This document shows, piece after piece, positions 27,273-36,402 of a stretch of 64,000 nucleotides of DNA. The stretch spans positions 744,001-808,000 of the forward strand of contig NZ_PVTT01000002.1 of assembly GCF_003003095.1 (NCBI RefSeq), read 5' to 3'. Numbering within the stretch: the first letter of the stretch is position 1; the number at the start of each line of letters is the position of its first letter. Both the position numbers and the translations under genes were made by a program. The stretch is from Hasllibacter halocynthiae (lineage in GTDB: Bacteria; Pseudomonadota; Alphaproteobacteria; Rhodobacterales; Rhodobacteraceae). The notes under the pieces are model-generated. The model saw nothing but the letters and a program-made list of their open reading frames with translations. It had not been told where the DNA came from and made no database searches.

Positions 27273-28120
27273 GGGTCCTAGTCTTCGGCCGCACCGGGCA
27301 GCTCGCGCGCGAGATCGGGCGCGCGGACCCTTCGGCGGTGCTGCTGGGCCGCGAGGAGGCCGACCTGCGCGACCCGGAGGGCTGCGCGCGGGCCGTGGCG
27401 GCGCGCGGACCGGACGCGGTCATCGTGGCCGCGGCCTGGACGGACGTGGACGGCGCCGAAGCGGCCGAGACCGAGGCGCGGGTGGTCAACGCCGCCGCCC
27501 CGGCCGCCATCGCGCGGGCCGCCGCGGCCATGGGCGCGCCGGTGGTCCACGTCTCGACCGACTACGTCTTTCCCGGGGACGCCGGACCCTACGCCCCCGA
27601 CGATCCCACGGGGCCGCCGGGCGCCTACGGGCGCACGAAGCTCCTGGGCGAGACGGCGGTGCGGGCGGCCGGGGGGGCGCATGCGATCCTGCGGACGGCC
27701 TGGGTGTTCTCTGCCCATGGGCGGAACTTCGTCCGGACCATGCTGCGCCTCGGCGCCGAGCGCGAGGTGCTGCGCGTCGTGGACGACCAGCGGGGCGGTC
27801 CGACCCCGGCGGCGGCGCTGGCGAACGCGTGCCTGACCGCGGCCGCCGGGCTGCGGCGGGACCCGGCGCTCTCGGGCACATACCACTACGCGGGCGCCCC
27901 CGACGTGACCTGGGCCGCGTTCGCGCGAGCCATCATGGAGGAGGCGTGCCTTCCCGCACGGGTGGAGGGGATCCCCTCCTCCGCCTACGGGTCCGCCGCG
28001 GCCCGTCCCCTCGACAGCCGGCTGGACTGCCGGACGACGGAGGAGGCGTTCGGTCTGCAGCGGCCCGACTGGCGCGCGGGCCTCGGCGACGTCGTCCGGG
28101 AGGAGCGCGGCGGGGCGTAA
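27269..28120 (+). CDS. rfbD: dTDP-4-dehydrorhamnose reductase
   Basis: RfbD makes dTDP-L-rhamnose, the donor for rhamnose in surface polysaccharides. The 283-residue protein has '[14 protein letters not shown]' (NADPH motif), '[13 protein letters not shown]', the Tyr-x3-Lys of 'YGRTKLLGE' and '[16 protein letters not shown]'. The start is GTG, fixed by the overlap with rfbB; the first ATG would remove the cofactor motif. A stem (28128-28147) follows the stop. Confidence 0.94.
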   Translation: MRVLVFGRTGQLAREIGRADPSAVLLGREEADLRDPEGCARAVAARGPDAVIVAAAWTDVDGAEAAETEARVVNAAAPAAIARAAAAMGAPVVHVSTDYVFPGDAGPYAPDDPTGPPGAYGRTKLLGETAVRAAGGAHAILRTAWVFSAHGRNFVRTMLRLGAEREVLRVVDDQRGGPTPAAALANACLTAAAGLRRDPALSGTYHYAGAPDVTWAAFARAIMEEACLPARVEGIPSSAYGSAAARPLDSRLDCRTTEEAFGLQRPDWRAGLGDVVREERGGA

Positions 28121-28127
28121 GGGGCCT

Positions 28128-28147
28128 CGCCCCCGCGGGAGGGGGCG
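28128..28147 (+). terminator. Hairpin after rfbD
   Basis: CGCCCCC pairs with GGGGGCG around a six-base loop seven bases after the stop, with no U-run. It is a weak terminator candidate before the Pqi-type operon. The rest of the 184-base gap to pqiA holds nothing recognised. Confidence 0.4.
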
Positions 28148-28304
28148 GAACCTGCCTCCGGCCGGCCCCCCCGGGGACGCGTCCCGGAGGCCGCGAGAGG
28201 GCCGGAGGGATCGGGCGCTTCGCCCGCCGCGCGGATGGTGTGGACATCGGTGCGCCGCAGCACCACCTTCGCCTTCACCGACCCGATCGAGAGGAGGGGT
28301 GGAC

Positions 28305-28949
28305 ATGCCTGCGCCGCCTGACCCGAGGGGGCTCGTCGTGTGCCCGCGCTGCGATGCGCTGCACCATGCGCCGTCGCTGAAGGCCGGCGGCCGGGCGGAC
28401 TGCGCGCGTTGCGGCACCGTCCTGGAAGCCCCGCGCCGCATATCCGTCGCCGAGGTCCTGGCCCTGTCGGCGACGGTCGGCGTTCTCATGCTGGGGGCGC
28501 TCTTCCTTCCGTTCCTGTCGATCTCGTCGATGGGGCTTCGCAACGACTCCTCGATCATCGATGCGGCGCTCGCCTTCTCGACGGGGCTGCAGACGCCCCT
28601 GGTCCTGACGGTGCTGGCGTCGATCGTCCTGCTGCCGCTGGCGCGCGTCGCGCTGCTGTGGTGGGCGATGGCGCCCCTGGCCTTCGGCGGCGCGCCGCTG
28701 CCGGGCGCGCGCGCGGCGCTGGCGCTGGACGAGGACCTCAAGCCCTGGGCGATGGCCGAGATATTCGTGGTCGGCGTCGCGGTCGCGCTGGTGAAGATCG
28801 CCGACCTCGCCAGCCTGACGATCGGGCCGGCCTTCTGGATGCTGATATGCGCCGTCCTCGTCGGCACGCTGCAGGAGGCGCTCACGGATCGCAGCGCGCT
28901 GTGGCGCGAGCTGGAGGTCGCGCGGACCCGCGCGCGGGCCTCGGCATGA
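28305..28949 (+). CDS. pqiA: PqiA-like membrane protein, first half
   Basis: This 214-residue inner-membrane protein corresponds to one of the two repeated modules of PqiA. It has an N-terminal rubredoxin-like zinc ribbon with CxxC pairs ('CPRCDALHH' and 'CARCGTVLE') and four membrane helices. PqiA-type proteins move lipid towards the PqiB tunnel between the two membranes. E. coli PqiA has both modules in one chain, but here they are separate overlapping genes. The ATG with GAGGAGG spaced seven bases is preferred over an upstream GTG. Confidence 0.85.
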   Translation: MPAPPDPRGLVVCPRCDALHHAPSLKAGGRADCARCGTVLEAPRRISVAEVLALSATVGVLMLGALFLPFLSISSMGLRNDSSIIDAALAFSTGLQTPLVLTVLASIVLLPLARVALLWWAMAPLAFGGAPLPGARAALALDEDLKPWAMAEIFVVGVAVALVKIADLASLTIGPAFWMLICAVLVGTLQEALTDRSALWRELEVARTRARASA

Positions 28950-29611
28950 GCGCCCCCGCCCCCACCCCTGCCGCCGCGGCGAGCCCGGGCGAGGGCGCCC
29001 GCGTGATCACCGCGCGCGAGGCGGGCCTGGTCGGCTGCCGGCGGTGCCATCTGGCCCATGCCTGGGGGACGGAGCGGTGCACGCGCTGCGGCACGCCACT
29101 GCAGTCGCGGGACGAGACGTCGCTGCAGAGGGTCTGGGCGTGGTGGATCGCCGGCGTGCTCTTCTACATACCCGCGAACCTCTACCCGATGCTGTCGACC
29201 CGGGTCCTGTTCACCACGCACGAGGCGACCATCGTCGAGGGCGCGATACAGATGGCGCAGTCGGGCGCGGTCGGCATTGCCGCGATCATCCTGATCGCCT
29301 CCGTCGGCATCCCCGTCGCGAAGTTCGCCGCCATCGCGTGGCTCGCCTGGTCCGTGCAGCGGCCGGGCCGAGGCGACGGGCACCGCCGGACGGTCCTCTA
29401 CGAGGTGGTGGAGTTCATCGGCCGCTGGTCCATGATCGACATCTTCGTCGTGGCCATCACCTCGGCGCTCGTGCACCTGCGGGTGCTGGTCAGCGTGACG
29501 CCCGGCCCGGCGGCCATTGCCTTCGCGCTCTCCGTGATATTCACAATGCTCGCGGCGCGCAGCTTCGACTCGCGCCTTATTTGGGACGGCATCGGAAGGG
29601 GGCGGACCTGA
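28946..29611 (+). CDS. pqiA: PqiA-like membrane protein, second half
   Basis: This is the second 221-residue PqiA module. It has a low-complexity Ala/Pro N-terminus, a zinc ribbon ('GCRRCHLAHAWGTERCTRCG') and four helices with the signature 'YIPANLYPMLSTRVLF' and the later 'GRWSMIDIFVVAITSALV'. These motifs are diagnostic for the PqiA/YebS/LetA family. Its ATG overlaps the stop of the first module. It likely forms a heteromeric inner-membrane unit with that protein that feeds PqiB encoded downstream. Confidence 0.88.
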   Translation: MSAPAPTPAAAASPGEGARVITAREAGLVGCRRCHLAHAWGTERCTRCGTPLQSRDETSLQRVWAWWIAGVLFYIPANLYPMLSTRVLFTTHEATIVEGAIQMAQSGAVGIAAIILIASVGIPVAKFAAIAWLAWSVQRPGRGDGHRRTVLYEVVEFIGRWSMIDIFVVAITSALVHLRVLVSVTPGPAAIAFALSVIFTMLAARSFDSRLIWDGIGRGRT

Positions 29612-32334
29612 GCGACGCCGAATCGACCGTGGGCGCCGAGGAGGCATCCATCGCCGAGCCGCGGGTCCGGCAACAGGCGCCCCGCCGGCGGCGGCGCCTC
29701 ACGTTCGTCTGGCTGGTGCCGGTGGTCGCCGTCGCCGCCGCGCTCTGGTTCCTTTGGCAGGACCGGCAGGACGCGGGCGCGGTGATCCGCATCGCCTTCG
29801 AGGACGCCTCGGGCGTGATCGCCGGCGAGACGGAGCTGCGCTATCGCGACGTCGCGGTCGGCCGGGTGGAATCGGTCGATTTCACCCCCGATCTCGCCCA
29901 GGTCCTGATCACCGTGCGGGTGGTGGACACGGTCGCGCCCTACATCGACGACGACGCGCGGTTCTGGATCGTCTCGCCCGAGATCAGCGCGCAGGGCATC
30001 TCGGGGCTCGATACCGTGCTGTCGGGCGTCTATCTCGCCGCGAGCTGGGACCTCGACCCGGAGGGGCTGGTCGTGAACCACGTGGGCGAGGTCGGGCAGC
30101 CTCTGGGCGAGGGCTCCGCCTCCGGGCTACGCTTCACCCTCTTCTCCTCGGACCGGCTGCCTTCGGCGAACGGGCCGATCCTCTACCGCGGGGTCGAGGT
30201 CGGCGAGGTCGGGGCGCCGCGGCTCGACGTCTCGGGCGGCACCGCCATCGCCGAGGCGGTGATCTTCGCGCCCTACGACCAGCTCGTGACCGAGCGGACG
30301 CGCTTTTGGGACGTGTCGGGGTTCGACTTCTCGATCGGCACCTCGGGGGCGGCGCTCGAGTTCGACTCGATATCCTCGCTGGTCTCGGGGGGCGTCACCT
30401 TCGACACGCTCGTCTCGGGCGGGGCGCCGGCGGAGGACGGCGCGTCCTTCCGCCTCTTCGGCTCGGCCGACGAGGCCCGGCGCGCGATCTTCTCCGGCGA
30501 GGGGCCGGGCGAGGGCCTGCGCCTGACGGCGATCTTCGAGGGCGAGGTCTCGGGCCTGGAGGTCGGCGCCCCGGTCGAGCTGGGCGGGCTTCCCATCGGC
30601 GAGGTGGCGCAGGTCACCGGCGTCGTGGACCGCGAGCGGTTCGGCGACGACCGGGTCCGTTTGCAGACCGTGCTGGAGATCCGCCCCACGCTGCTGTCGC
30701 TGCGGGGCGGGGAGGATCCGCTGGAGTTCCTCGCCGACCGGGTCGAGGGGGGGCTGCGGGCGCAGCTGGACAGCGCATCGCTGTTCCTCGGCGGGCTCAA
30801 GGTCGTGCTCGAGGACGAGCCCGGCGCCGAGCCGGCGGTCCTGGACCTCGCCGGGGCGCCGTTCCCGACGGTGCCGACGGTGGTCGCGGACACCGAAGGC
30901 ATGGGCGCATCGGCGGAATCCCTTTTCAACCGGCTCGGCGAGCTTCCCTTCGAGGCGATCCTCGACCGTGCCCTCGCGGTGATCGACGGCGCGGCCCGCG
31001 TGGCGAACGACCCCGCGCTCCAGGAGACGCCCGGCGAGATCCTGGGGCTGGTCACCGACCTGCGCGCCGTCACCGCCTCCGAGGAGGTGCAGGCCCTGCC
31101 CGAGCGGATCGGCCGCCTTTCGCAGGACGCGACGCTGGCCGTCGGCGACGTGCGGGGCCTCCTCGCGTCCGTCCGCGAGGGCGACGGGCTCGGGCGGGCG
31201 CTCGAGGCGGTGGACGCCGTCGCCGCCGCCGCGCAGAGCGCCGACACCGCCGTGGAGGATGTGCCCGCCCTCGTGGAGGAGCTGGTCGCCGCCGCCGAGG
31301 CGCTGAACGCCCTGCCGGTCCCGGAGATCGGCGAGAACGTCCGCCTCGCCTCGGAGGGGGTCGCCGCCATCGCCGCCGACGAGCGGCTCCTTGCCGCGCC
31401 CGCCGCGCTGACCGGCACCCTGGAGGAGGCGCAGGGCCTTCTCGCCGAGGCGCGCGCCGCCCGCCTCGTCGAGGAGATTGCCGCCGCCGCCCAGGCCGCG
31501 TCCGACGCCTCCGTCGCCGCCGAGGAGACGGTGGACGAGTTCAGCGCGGCCGTGGTGGGGCTGCCCGCCCTCATCGACGAGCTGACCCTCTTCTCCGCCG
31601 AGCTGCGCGGGCTGCCGCTCGACACGGCGGTCGTCCAGGCCGAGGCCCTCCTGGCCAGCGTCGACGCGGTGGTTGACCAGCAGGCCGTGCGCGACCTGCC
31701 CGTCACCCTCGAAGGGGCGCTGGACGACCTGCGCGCCGTCACCGCCGAGCTGCGCGCCGCAGGCGCCGTCGAGCGGCTGAACGAGGTGCTGGACGCTGCC
31801 GCGAACGCCGCCGCGTCCGTGGAGGCGGCGGCCGGGGGCGCCCCGGAGGTGATCGAGAACCTGCGCCTCCTCTCCGAGGAAGCCGCCGAGATCCCCCTGG
31901 AGGAGCTGGTGGCCCGCACCTCCGCGCTGATCGCCACCGCCGAAGGCGTGCTGCAATCCCCGGGCGTCGAGCAGATCCCCGAGAACCTGAACGGTGCGCT
32001 CGCGCAGGTGAACCTCGCCCTCGAGGAGCTGCGCGAGGGCGGCACCGTGGAGAACGTCAACGCCCTCCTCGCGTCCGGGCGCCGTGCGGCGGACGGGGTG
32101 GCGGGGGCCGCGGACGATCTTCCGACCGTCCTCGCCGGCGTGAGCGAGCTCCTGACGCGGGCGGACGGCGTGCTCTCGACCGCGGGGACGACCCTCGGCG
32201 CCTATGGCGAGGGCGGGCAGGCCAACCGCGAGTTGCTGCAGGCCCTGCGCGACGTGCAGGGTGCCGCGGACGCCCTGACCTCGCTCGCGCGGGCGATCGA
32301 GCGGCGCCCCAATTCCCTCTTGCTGGGACGATGA
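29608..32334 (+). CDS. pqiB: PqiB-like MCE/MlaD lipid-transport tunnel protein, enlarged
   Basis: This protein of about 908 residues has one N-terminal membrane helix (near 31-50) and three MCE domains (roughly 55-150, 170-265 and 300-420). About 480 helical residues follow, built of about four repeats of roughly 95 residues containing 'LP..L.GAL..L' and 'LR.GG.VE..N'-type motifs. The end 'IERRPNSLLLGR' resembles PqiB. E. coli PqiB is about 546 residues, so the C-terminal needle is far longer. No ATG is near: CTG at 29608 (after AAGGGGG) overlaps the pqiA stop and gives the 'SD' start, and GTG at 29629 is the alternative. Its job is lipid passage across the periplasm. Confidence 0.85.
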   Translation: MSDAESTVGAEEASIAEPRVRQQAPRRRRRLTFVWLVPVVAVAAALWFLWQDRQDAGAVIRIAFEDASGVIAGETELRYRDVAVGRVESVDFTPDLAQVLITVRVVDTVAPYIDDDARFWIVSPEISAQGISGLDTVLSGVYLAASWDLDPEGLVVNHVGEVGQPLGEGSASGLRFTLFSSDRLPSANGPILYRGVEVGEVGAPRLDVSGGTAIAEAVIFAPYDQLVTERTRFWDVSGFDFSIGTSGAALEFDSISSLVSGGVTFDTLVSGGAPAEDGASFRLFGSADEARRAIFSGEGPGEGLRLTAIFEGEVSGLEVGAPVELGGLPIGEVAQVTGVVDRERFGDDRVRLQTVLEIRPTLLSLRGGEDPLEFLADRVEGGLRAQLDSASLFLGGLKVVLEDEPGAEPAVLDLAGAPFPTVPTVVADTEGMGASAESLFNRLGELPFEAILDRALAVIDGAARVANDPALQETPGEILGLVTDLRAVTASEEVQALPERIGRLSQDATLAVGDVRGLLASVREGDGLGRALEAVDAVAAAAQSADTAVEDVPALVEELVAAAEALNALPVPEIGENVRLASEGVAAIAADERLLAAPAALTGTLEEAQGLLAEARAARLVEEIAAAAQAASDASVAAEETVDEFSAAVVGLPALIDELTLFSAELRGLPLDTAVVQAEALLASVDAVVDQQAVRDLPVTLEGALDDLRAVTAELRAAGAVERLNEVLDAAANAAASVEAAAGGAPEVIENLRLLSEEAAEIPLEELVARTSALIATAEGVLQSPGVEQIPENLNGALAQVNLALEELREGGTVENVNALLASGRRAADGVAGAADDLPTVLAGVSELLTRADGVLSTAGTTLGAYGEGGQANRELLQALRDVQGAADALTSLARAIERRPNSLLLGR

Positions 32335-32882
32335 CCATGACCCGAACCCTTCCCCTCCTCGCCCTGCTCCTCGCCGGCTGCGGCGCCGATCCGATCCTCT
32401 ACCCCGTGCCGGCCGTCCCCTCCGGCGACCGGATCGGGGTCTCGGTGGGCTCGGTCGAGGTGCTGGACGTGTCCCTCCCTCTCTATGCGGACATCGAGGA
32501 GATCACGTTCGAACAGGTCGACGGCTCGCTCCTCACCTCGGAGGAGGTGGCCTGGGCGGACGATCCGCAGCGTGCCGTCACCCTCGAGCTCGCGCGGGTC
32601 CTCGGCACCGTCACCCGCGCGACCGTCGCCCCCACCCCCTGGCCCTTCGAGAGCTTCGCCGAGGCCCGGGTGGACGTGCGCGTCGAGGAGTTCGTGGCCG
32701 GCATCGACGGGCGGTTCCGCATCTCCGGCATCTGGTATGCCGGCACGGAGGAGCGTGACCGTTCCGGCCGGTTCGCCATCGCGATCCCCTACCATCCCGA
32801 AGGGGGCGTCCGGGCCATCGCGATCGCGCGGGCGCAGGCGGTGCGCGACCTCGCGCGGGTGATCGCGGCCCAGGGCCTCTAG
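32331..32882 (+). CDS. pqiC: PqiC-like outer-membrane lipoprotein
   Basis: This 183-residue protein has a lipoprotein signal ('LLALLLAGCG', lipobox Cys about residue 17) and the ABC-transport auxiliary lipoprotein fold. 'ILYPVPAVPSGDRIGVSVGSVEVLDV' and 'PYHPEGGVRAIAIARAQAVRDLARVIA' match the YmbA/PqiC type. PqiC anchors the outer end of the PqiB tunnel. The start overlaps the pqiB stop, so four genes are fully coupled. The stop overlaps the stop of the convergent taurine permease in a shared CTAG. Confidence 0.85.
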   Translation: MTMTRTLPLLALLLAGCGADPILYPVPAVPSGDRIGVSVGSVEVLDVSLPLYADIEEITFEQVDGSLLTSEEVAWADDPQRAVTLELARVLGTVTRATVAPTPWPFESFAEARVDVRVEEFVAGIDGRFRISGIWYAGTEERDRSGRFAIAIPYHPEGGVRAIAIARAQAVRDLARVIAAQGL

Positions 32883-34249
32883 GTCCGGCCCTTCCAGGGG
32901 ACGAGCGCGTTCTCCGCGAGGCGCATCAGGACGTCGATCGCGAAGCCGACGATGCCGATGAGGACGATCCCCAGGATCACGATGTCCGTGGCCTGGAACT
33001 TCGAGGCCGTCACGATCATCTTGCCCGCGCCCTGGTTGGCGGCGACCAACTCGGCCGCGACGACGGTGCCCCAGCAGACCCCCATCGCGACGCGCGCGCC
33101 GGTGAAGATCTCCGGCAGGGAGTTGGGGACGATCACGTGGCGCAGGACCTGAAACTTCGAGGCGCCCAGGGAATAGGCCGCGTGGACCTTCGCGATGGAC
33201 ACGCCCGACACGCCCGCCCGCGCGGCGATGGCCATGATCCAGAGCGCGGCGAGGAAGAGGAGCACGATCTTGCCGACCTCGCCGATCCCCGCCCAGATGA
33301 TCACGAGCGGGATCAGCGCCAGCGGCGGGACGGGGCGCATGAACTCGACGATGGGGTCGAACCAGCCGCGGAACCAGTCCGACAGGCCCATCGCGTAGCC
33401 CAGGGGGATGCCGACGAGCGCGCCGAGCGCGAAGCCGACCACGACGCGGAAGAGCGAGTAGCCGAGATGCTCGAGCAGGGTGAAGTTCTGGTACCCGTCC
33501 GAGGCGATCCCGACGAGGCGGTCCCACACGTCCTCAGGCGGGGGCAGCCAGATCGCCTCCATCTGCCATCCCGGCTCGGGCACGACGTTGAGGGTGCCGC
33601 GCGGCGACATGCCGACGCGGCCCCAGTCCAGCAGCACCTCGCCCCCCGGGGCGATCGCCCGGCCGTCCACCTGGGTGACGGCGGCGCCCTCGTCGCGGCC
33701 CAGCTCGTCGTTGAGGTCGACGCGCACCAGCTCGTTCCGCAGGGCGGGGACGGGGAAGACGTCGTCCTTGGCGAAGCCGGCCCCGGGCGCGACCGGGGGC
33801 ACCTGCGGGTCCTCGCCGAAGGGATGGACCACGATGCGCACCTCGGCGTCGTCCGTGCGCCCGTCCGGCGCGGTGGCGGTGTAGGTGAACGCCGCCTCGC
33901 CGGTGAAGGGCCCGGGCACGTGAAGGAAGGCGGGCACCAGCGCCGAGCCGGTGAACGCACCCCAGACGAGGAAGATCACCACGACCGAGATGACGGAGGC
34001 CGCGCGCGAGGAGCGCACCGCGCTCTCGTCGCCGAAGGTCACGGTCTTGAGCGAGCGCAGGTCGCGTCGGGGCGCCAGGCCGCGGGCGATCGCGCGCCAC
34101 AGGACCATGATGGCGAGGATCAGCAGGACGTAGGCCGCCAGCGCCGGCACCGCGCGCACGAGCGTGGGGCCGAACTCCGCCAGCTCGCCTCCGAGGGCGG
34201 CGAGGAGGCCGGCGAGCTGGTCCCGGAAGCCCCGGAGGAAGTCCGTCAC
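32879..34249 (-). CDS. tauC: Taurine-type ABC transporter permease with embedded exported domain
   Basis: This 456-residue permease has its C-terminal part (about 245-450) as a normal TauC/SsuC domain with the coupling loop 'AAYSLGASKFQVLRHVIVPNSLPEIFTG'. Ahead of it are two extra helices (about 27-50 and 85-105) and about 120 residues that look exported. These contain 'FTGEAAFTYTATAPDGRTDDAEVRIVV', recalling a cadherin/bacterial Ig-like strand pattern. TauC of E. coli is about 275 residues. The GTG start overlaps the tauB stop; the first ATG is too far in. The extra module may scan the substrate or contact TauA, but this is unknown. It may be a lineage feature. Confidence 0.82.
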   Translation of the reverse strand: MTDFLRGFRDQLAGLLAALGGELAEFGPTLVRAVPALAAYVLLILAIMVLWRAIARGLAPRRDLRSLKTVTFGDESAVRSSRAASVISVVVIFLVWGAFTGSALVPAFLHVPGPFTGEAAFTYTATAPDGRTDDAEVRIVVHPFGEDPQVPPVAPGAGFAKDDVFPVPALRNELVRVDLNDELGRDEGAAVTQVDGRAIAPGGEVLLDWGRVGMSPRGTLNVVPEPGWQMEAIWLPPPEDVWDRLVGIASDGYQNFTLLEHLGYSLFRVVVGFALGALVGIPLGYAMGLSDWFRGWFDPIVEFMRPVPPLALIPLVIIWAGIGEVGKIVLLFLAALWIMAIAARAGVSGVSIAKVHAAYSLGASKFQVLRHVIVPNSLPEIFTGARVAMGVCWGTVVAAELVAANQGAGKMIVTASKFQATDIVILGIVLIGIVGFAIDVLMRLAENALVPWKGRT

Positions 34250-35052
34250 GCCGCGTCCTCCCCATGGCCCATGATCTCCTCCTCCATGTCCCAGATCATG
34301 GAGAGGATCTCCTCGCGCCGCTCGGCGAACTCGGGGTGCTTCTTGACCTCGCGCAGGTCCTGCTCGACGCCCATCCCGGCGAAGGGCAGCCGGTACTCGC
34401 GGTGGATGCGGCCGGGGCGCGGCGCCATCACGAGGAGCCGCTCGCCGAGGAGGAGAGCCTCCTCGACCGAATGGGTGATGAGGACGATCGTCTTGCCCGT
34501 CTCCTTCCAGAGGCGCAGCACGAGCCCCTGCATCTTCTCGCGCGTGAGCGCGTCGAGCGCGCCCAGGGGTTCGTCCATCAGGATGACGTCGGGGTCGTTG
34601 GCCAGGCAGCGCGCCAAGGCGACGCGCTGCTGCATCCCGCCCGACAGCTCGTAGATGGCCTTGTCCTTGAAGTCCTTCAGGCCGGTGCTCTCGAGCAGGC
34701 GGTCGGCGGTGGCGCGGCGGTCGGCACGGGGCGCGCCGCGCATCCGGGGGCCGAACTCGACGTTCTCGCGCACGCTCATCCACTCGAAGAGGGCGCCCTG
34801 CTGGAAGACCATGCCGCGCTCGGCGTCCGGGCCGGCGATGTCATGGCCGTTGAGGACCATGCGGCCCTCCGTCGGGGCGAGGAAGCCCGCCACGATGTTC
34901 AGAAGCGTCGTCTTGCCGCAGCCCGAAGGGCCGAGCACGGACAGCATCTCGCCCGAGCGGAGGTCGAGCGACACGTCCTTCAGCGCCTGGACGTGGCTGC
35001 CGTTCGGCAGGTCGAAGCGCATGGAGATGCTCTCCAGCGTGAGGCCGGACAT
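34246..35052 (-). CDS. tauB: Taurine ABC transporter ATPase
   Basis: This 268-residue ATPase has Walker A 'GPSGCGKTTLLNI' (about 41-53), Q-loop 'GMVFQQGALFEWMSVREN', signature 'LSGGMQQRVALARCLA', Walker B 'DVILMDEPLGALDAL' and switch His 'LITHSVEEALLL', with TauB-like 'FVFQ' to 'FEW' context. It powers uptake of taurine or a related sulfonate. It follows tauA by 78 bases and overlaps tauC. The nitrate/taurine/sulfonate family is sure; the exact substrate rests on the next genes. Confidence 0.92.
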   Translation of the reverse strand: MSGLTLESISMRFDLPNGSHVQALKDVSLDLRSGEMLSVLGPSGCGKTTLLNIVAGFLAPTEGRMVLNGHDIAGPDAERGMVFQQGALFEWMSVRENVEFGPRMRGAPRADRRATADRLLESTGLKDFKDKAIYELSGGMQQRVALARCLANDPDVILMDEPLGALDALTREKMQGLVLRLWKETGKTIVLITHSVEEALLLGERLLVMAPRPGRIHREYRLPFAGMGVEQDLREVKKHPEFAERREEILSMIWDMEEEIMGHGEDAA

Positions 35053-35130
35053 GAGGGCGCCTTTCGGGAACGGTGCGGAAGGGGCCCGGAGGGCGCGGAG
35101 CGCCCTCCGGCGGGGCCGGCGCTCAGCCGG

Positions 35131-36144
35131 TCACATGTCGTCCATCGCCGCGGCGGCCTCGAGCGGGCCGGTGTTCACGGTGGCGGCGTAGCTGCCCAGC
35201 GCGCCGTCGATCGAGCCCGCGTCGAGGAACACGTTCGCCACGCCGTCCATGAAGCCCTGCGCGTTGCCGCCGAGCCAGCGCTCGGAGAGCTGCGCCTCGA
35301 TGTCGGGGAAGACGAAGGTCGACAGCGTCGCGGCGGCCGCGTCCTCGTCCATGCCGGCGTCGTTGGCGATCACGGGCAGCATCTCGGCAGTGTTCTCGCC
35401 CGAGTTCCACATCGCGTTGGCGTCGGCCGTGACGGCCAGGAAGCGGGCGGCGACGTCCGGGTTCTCTGCCACCCAGGAGGCGGGCGCGGAGGTCACGTCG
35501 AAGACGAGGATGCCCAGCTCCTCCTTCTCGGCGCCGGTCAGCAGGACGTTGCCGGATTCAAGCATCCGGCGCAGCGCGCCGCCCCAGCCGCAGGCCATGT
35601 CCACGTCGCCCTGCGCGAGCGCGGCGGCCCCTTCGGCAGGGGCCATGTCGACGACGTTCATCGAGGCCGGGTCCACCTCAAAATGGTCCATCTGGCGGAG
35701 GAAGCCGTAATGGGCCGCGGTCCCCAGCGGCACCGCGGCCGTCAGCCCCTCGAGGTCGGAGGCGGTCGAGGCGTCGATCTCGAGCGCGGAGCGCACGACG
35801 CAGTTGTCGTTCTCCGAGTAGGAGACGGCGACGTCGAGGATCTCGATGTCCTGCCCAGCCGAGGTCGCGACCACGAAGGGCGGCACGCCCTGCGAGACGC
35901 TGATCTGCACGTCGCCTGAGGCCATCGCCGCCGACATGGCGGTGCCGGTGTCGAAGCTCACCCATTCGACGGGCATGCCCAGCGCCTCGTCGTAGGTGCC
36001 CTGCACCTTGGCGAACTGGAACGGCATCGGCCATTCGAGGAAGTAGCCGACGGTGATGCCTTCGCCCTGGGCCACGGCCGCGGTGCCCCCCGCAAGGGCG
36101 GCGAGGCCGGCGGCCGAGGCGAAGAGGGTCGTGCGGATGGTCAT
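35131..36144 (-). CDS. tauA: Taurine-binding periplasmic protein
   Basis: This 337-residue exported binding protein has a signal peptide ending AVAQG (about residue 26). It resembles TauA through 'VGYFLEWPMPFQFAKVQGTYDEALGMPVEW', 'VSQGVPPFVVATSAG' and 'CVVRSALEID'. It is the head of the tauABC operon on the minus strand and divergent from taurine:pyruvate aminotransferase, which supports taurine as ligand. A palindrome of 19 bases lies in the 258-base gap upstream. Confidence 0.9.
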   Translation of the reverse strand: MTIRTTLFASAAGLAALAGGTAAVAQGEGITVGYFLEWPMPFQFAKVQGTYDEALGMPVEWVSFDTGTAMSAAMASGDVQISVSQGVPPFVVATSAGQDIEILDVAVSYSENDNCVVRSALEIDASTASDLEGLTAAVPLGTAAHYGFLRQMDHFEVDPASMNVVDMAPAEGAAALAQGDVDMACGWGGALRRMLESGNVLLTGAEKEELGILVFDVTSAPASWVAENPDVAARFLAVTADANAMWNSGENTAEMLPVIANDAGMDEDAAAATLSTFVFPDIEAQLSERWLGGNAQGFMDGVANVFLDAGSIDGALGSYAATVNTGPLEAAAAMDDM

Positions 36145-36328
36145 GCTTGTCTCTCCCGTTGCTGGAGGGGGGCCATCTTCGCGCGGCGCCTGCCCTGGCC
36201 GGGCGGGCCCGGCCGGGGTGCAGAATGTGCAGCCCGCGCGCCGGGCGCAAGCGCCGAACGCCCGCGCGCGCACCGCCGGGGGGCAGCGCGGGGCCGGGGC
36301 GGAGCCGGGGGAAGCGGATTTCCCTGGC

Positions 36329-36347
36329 GCGATGCACGGTGCATCGC
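36329..36347. promoter_or_regulatory. Palindromic operator candidate between tauA and tpa
   Basis: GCGATGCACGGTGCATCGC is a perfect inverted repeat with nine-base arms around one base. It lies 185 bases before tauA and 56 before the aminotransferase start. It does not match the CTGGAC half-sites I recall for TauR, so the regulator is unknown. The rest of the 258-base gap holds no further motif I can name. Confidence 0.5.
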
Positions 36348-36402
36348 CCATGATTCCCCGCAGCCCCGGCTGGTGGGCGATTCGCGCGCGGGAGGGCGGG
36401 CC

